64,000 nucleotides of DNA from Bigelowiella natans CCMP2755 (taxonomy: Eukaryota; Cercozoa; Chlorarachniophyceae): NCBI GenBank assembly GCA_000320545.1, contig ADNK01002555.1, positions 1-64,000 of the forward strand, given 5' to 3'. Below, in pieces: positions 62,501 through 64,000 of the stretch (within the stretch, counting starts at the first letter, position 1; the number at the start of each line of letters is the position of its first letter). The notes below the pieces were generated by a model. It saw nothing but the letters and a program-made list of their open reading frames with translations, was not told the origin of the DNA and did no database searches. Made by a program: the position numbers and the translations under genes.

Positions 62501-64000
62501 TGCAGCTTGGATACTACGTAGGTTCTCCCCTACCTACGCTAGGACTGCAGCTGCTTTTACTACTGCTTACCGGAAGGAGAACTCTGTAGGCCTCAGCTTC
62601 GCTAAGGTGTGGGCCAAGGCTGGCCTTGATGCCCACTTCGATAACCTAATAAAGTTATGCAGCAACACCCTATTGAATGCTAAGCTAGACACTACTAGAC
62701 CAGCTACCCTATGGACAGACTGGTCTAAGCTAGGTATGGCTGCTGTACTTACCCAAGACCAGCAGATCATACGGGTGTGGGGCAGGGCCTGCACAGCAGC
62801 TGAGGCCAAGTACAGCCCTACAAAAGGAGAGTATAAAGCCATGACTGAGGCGCAGAGGAAACTAAGATACTACCTGCTGTCGGTGCCCAGCTTCACCTTA
62901 ATGACTGACCACAAGCCCCTCCTAGGCATCGACCGCAAGCTCGAAGCGCCTAACGATGAGTATGCAGCTATGAGGGCGGACACGGAAGAGTTTAGGGACA
63001 AGAGGACAGTGGTCTACGCACCAGGAGACAAGCAGCTTGCTGACTATTTCAGCAGGCTGTTCGAAAAGAAAGTCCCTACCCAGGTCACCCCTATGGTTAA
63101 CGCGATTACCTTCGAGGACGGCGACTTCCTGCCTGAGCCAGAGGAGCTCCAGCACCTTCAAGAACACCTGGATAAATACAAACACAAGCATGAGGTACTT
63201 AGTGATAGGATATATGTATACACTAATAATGTTAGGCGTACCTACGTGCCACGGCGGACCAGGGGAGCCCTTCTCTTTACCGCCCATGGACCTGCACACG
63301 TAGGAGAAAACCATATCACTGCTCTACTCTACCATTACTACTGGCCCTACAAGCTAAAAGAGATAAGGACATACCTGCGTGGCTGCAGGTGCTCCAGCTT
63401 GAAGGCGGCAGGCGTCGCCACCAAGGAGTCCAGCAAGAGCCGTGCATCTAAGAAAATCAAAGCAAGGAACTTCTTAGATATCGTGCAAATTGATGTTTAT
63501 AAGTACGATGGCTATCACTACCTTACCTTCGTTGATGTGGCCACTGGAAAGTGCTGGGTTAAAAAGATTATCAAGGTCAACGTTGCTAAGAAGAACAAAG
63601 GCTTATATAAGCAGAGGCTTACTAACTGCTACCGTACCTGGGAGTCTGAGCTCCAGGCTATCCCTGATGAAGTTAGCATAAACAAGATACCAAAGAAGTT
63701 ACATGTGGATAATGAGACCTCTCTTCTACAGCTACCACACCCTAATATTGATGCCTCACCTGTATACTATGCCCAGTCCAACTCCAAGGTAGAGCGACTC
63801 CACCGCACCTTGGCCAACCTAAGCAGGATAAATAGCACCACACCAGACAAGATACAAGGGTTAGTAAACGACACCTTCACGTCTGGGGGAGGTATCAAGG
63901 ATAAGGAGAGGGAAGAAGGCGACGACAACGACGACGATACCGAGAGCGAAGACGAGAAGGTCCCGTACGATGGCCGAGTTCTAAAGGAAGGACAGTATGT
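59583..64000 (+). CDS. Fused Gag-Pol polyprotein, open to window end
   Basis: ATG 59583 (MSQQLEEQQDF) opens 1,472 codons without a stop. Gag: coil-rich region, then a zinc knuckle CGYCSRKGKHTAKDC starting at residue 370 with spacing CX2CX5HX4C instead of the usual CX2CX4HX4C. Protease: ALWDSGS with Asp519. Reverse transcriptase: SSLDKNESYMQ (Asp822), FPYGLSISGDAF, and the active site FVYVDDDII (889-893) in place of the usual Y.DD. RNase H: LWTDWSKLGMAAVL and LMTDHKPLLGI. Integrase: AHGPAHVGENH and YWPYKLKEIR with a CRC pair where CxxC is usual, then Asp1304 (VQIDVY), Asp1376 (HVDN) and Glu1404 (VERLHRTL). There is no frameshift or stop between gag and pol. Catalytic residues are present, so the copy looks young. 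Frames read from the other strand are shadows. Confidence 0.93.
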   Translation, partial: MSQQLEEQQDFGSQAVQGHEQKQERKGDTDAKEGGGTPPQAPPGPAPGIKKADAAAEALENFYEADDEDVAAESKKVVMALRALRPRASNYAKLKVSIEYKYQTHDVWAAIMQDIMDYEADLPPEWAALFRNDGGLGASRGTTQSTVKQQQPVQRNTQFMSVKTAPVMITKYNGKRGEARRWWKNARSILCDFTPNPTENDKLKWLAIIKQAMDLYETGRTRIRQLEKIHTTVSGLRDVEAIMKAFVNEQDANSLPQAIRKYRAMMQHEREPVRDFATRFQDMIDELHDFNYNTGDDQARFEEFKLKIKESTYVTEKGYTTMEAAVQAISLREQEQDRKFTSPKVPGIGNINAIKPQRDWYKDREGNRRCGYCSRKGKHTAKDCRDRKEGRPRMTIRQLNEHYEKLKRKKGRGQGYNNSKWQGSNNGKNNKYKNKKQNSINAIQQQINGILDHLKQAPTKTAVPATQDQDKPMTLDDIKNLGVCNINDEDANRTIKVAMTKVKVKDSYGDYKKLPALWDSGSMPKSFISLSTVRRLGLLDQVTKKERKYAQADGSSSMKTVGELMLKLQIPGSDAETQIKTRVAMTLSMELLLGQDALEKLGGIISFYNHKIYFAKLPKKSGRTISQNMIRLDEWTSESSVNALEFMDLADNKLPTPTELRKKNPGKTIRQITELLDKTPPADDWDIDKGKKYINKILNEKYSDITKPTTKPSSKLTPVKIELKKGYEECIINDPEHRRPEADWEKIEWQINEWAKEGKIEPSNSPWNVRHVLAKKPTYPFFRLAHNFIRHNRVIKRIQTPTPRIDDVIEHVIGYKYYSSLDKNESYMQTPIHKTSRPITAFSSRHRKWHFVVFPYGLSISGDAFSSQNYRAYTHDGMASVLWVFVFVYVDDDIICTNTVVAQIFLLENIFIRFAHFGFTIRLQKCTFLATRIKWCGYYLEQGRITPNPEKVAALQQAPKPKNAKELKSFLQTAAWILRRFSPTYARTAAAFTTAYRKENSVGLSFAKVWAKAGLDAHFDNLIKLCSNTLLNAKLDTTRPATLWTDWSKLGMAAVLTQDQQIIRVWGRACTAAEAKYSPTKGEYKAMTEAQRKLRYYLLSVPSFTLMTDHKPLLGIDRKLEAPNDEYAAMRADTEEFRDKRTVVYAPGDKQLADYFSRLFEKKVPTQVTPMVNAITFEDGDFLPEPEELQHLQEHLDKYKHKHEVLSDRIYVYTNNVRRTYVPRRTRGALLFTAHGPAHVGENHITALLYHYYWPYKLKEIRTYLRGCRCSSLKAAGVATKESSKSRASKKIKARNFLDIVQIDVYKYDGYHYLTFVDVATGKCWVKKIIKVNVAKKNKGLYKQRLTNCYRTWESELQAIPDEVSINKIPKKLHVDNETSLLQLPHPNIDASPVYYAQSNSKVERLHRTLANLSRINSTTPDKIQGLVNDTFTSGGGIKDKEREEGDDNDDDTESEDEKVPYDGRVLKEGQY

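Larger units (their letters stand above)
59030..64000 (+). mobile_element. Ty3/gypsy-type LTR retrotransposon, 5' part
   Basis: From about 59030 the base composition rises in GC and the microsatellites stop. From 59583 one long frame encodes Gag, protease, reverse transcriptase, RNase H and integrase in the order typical of Ty3/gypsy (Metaviridae). The 3' end and 3' LTR lie beyond the window, so LTR borders cannot be confirmed. TGGCTTCCACACACGGG at 59549 could be a tRNA primer-binding site because it starts with TGG. The left edge is an estimate. The element lies directly upstream of the first recognisable exon of the amino acid permease and points away from it. Confidence 0.85.

Overview
This is a nuclear window from a eukaryote, almost certainly a protist and probably one with a plastid. 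The genes are split by many short GT-AG introns (36 nt to a few hundred nt), and there are dozens of long di- and trinucleotide microsatellites. There are no operons or bacterial signals. A YggT/YlmG-family gene, known from plastids and cyanobacteria, suggests an alga. I cannot name the species. Exons were joined by hand from splice sites and codon phase. Models said to be 'in frame' are those where every junction keeps phase.

Layout. 1-5060: no gene I can support, many microsatellites. 5061-7265 (+): YggT-family membrane protein, followed at once by a 63-bp minisatellite. 8085-9265: a CTAG-rich compositional island. 9511-30825 (-): a very long multi-exon gene. Its N-terminal half resembles a phosphatidylinositol-phosphate kinase with a large low-complexity insert. 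It is followed by a PH/GRAM-like module, coiled-coil exons and a low-complexity tail. More exon-like pieces lie at 31.4-33.3 kb. 33903-34798 (+): a small one-pass membrane protein. 35395-37325: second island. 37340-40207 (-): carbohydrate sulfotransferase (419 aa, 9 exons). 40448-41577 (+): mitochondrial porin (VDAC), sharing a 240-bp divergent promoter with the sulfotransferase. 41590-42880: third island. 42973-50655 (+): ABCG half-transporter (26 exons, 907 aa, all phases consistent). 50660-51640: fourth island. 51717-53012 (-): a 166-aa one-pass membrane protein. 53390-58825 (-): amino acid permease of the AAAP type. About 59030 to the window end (+): the 5' part of a GC-richer Ty3/gypsy-type LTR retrotransposon with one fused gag-pol frame.

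The genes look like ordinary housekeeping and membrane functions with no shared pathway. The unusual parts are four things: the TGCA/CTAG-rich islands that begin within about 15 nt of three stop codons; a candidate 25-nt GT...TG intron in the porin gene; a 48-nt ABCG intron whose unspliced reading fits the family better apart from two stops; and the lipid-kinase plus PH-like giant gene. I saw no rRNA, tRNA or CRISPR array.
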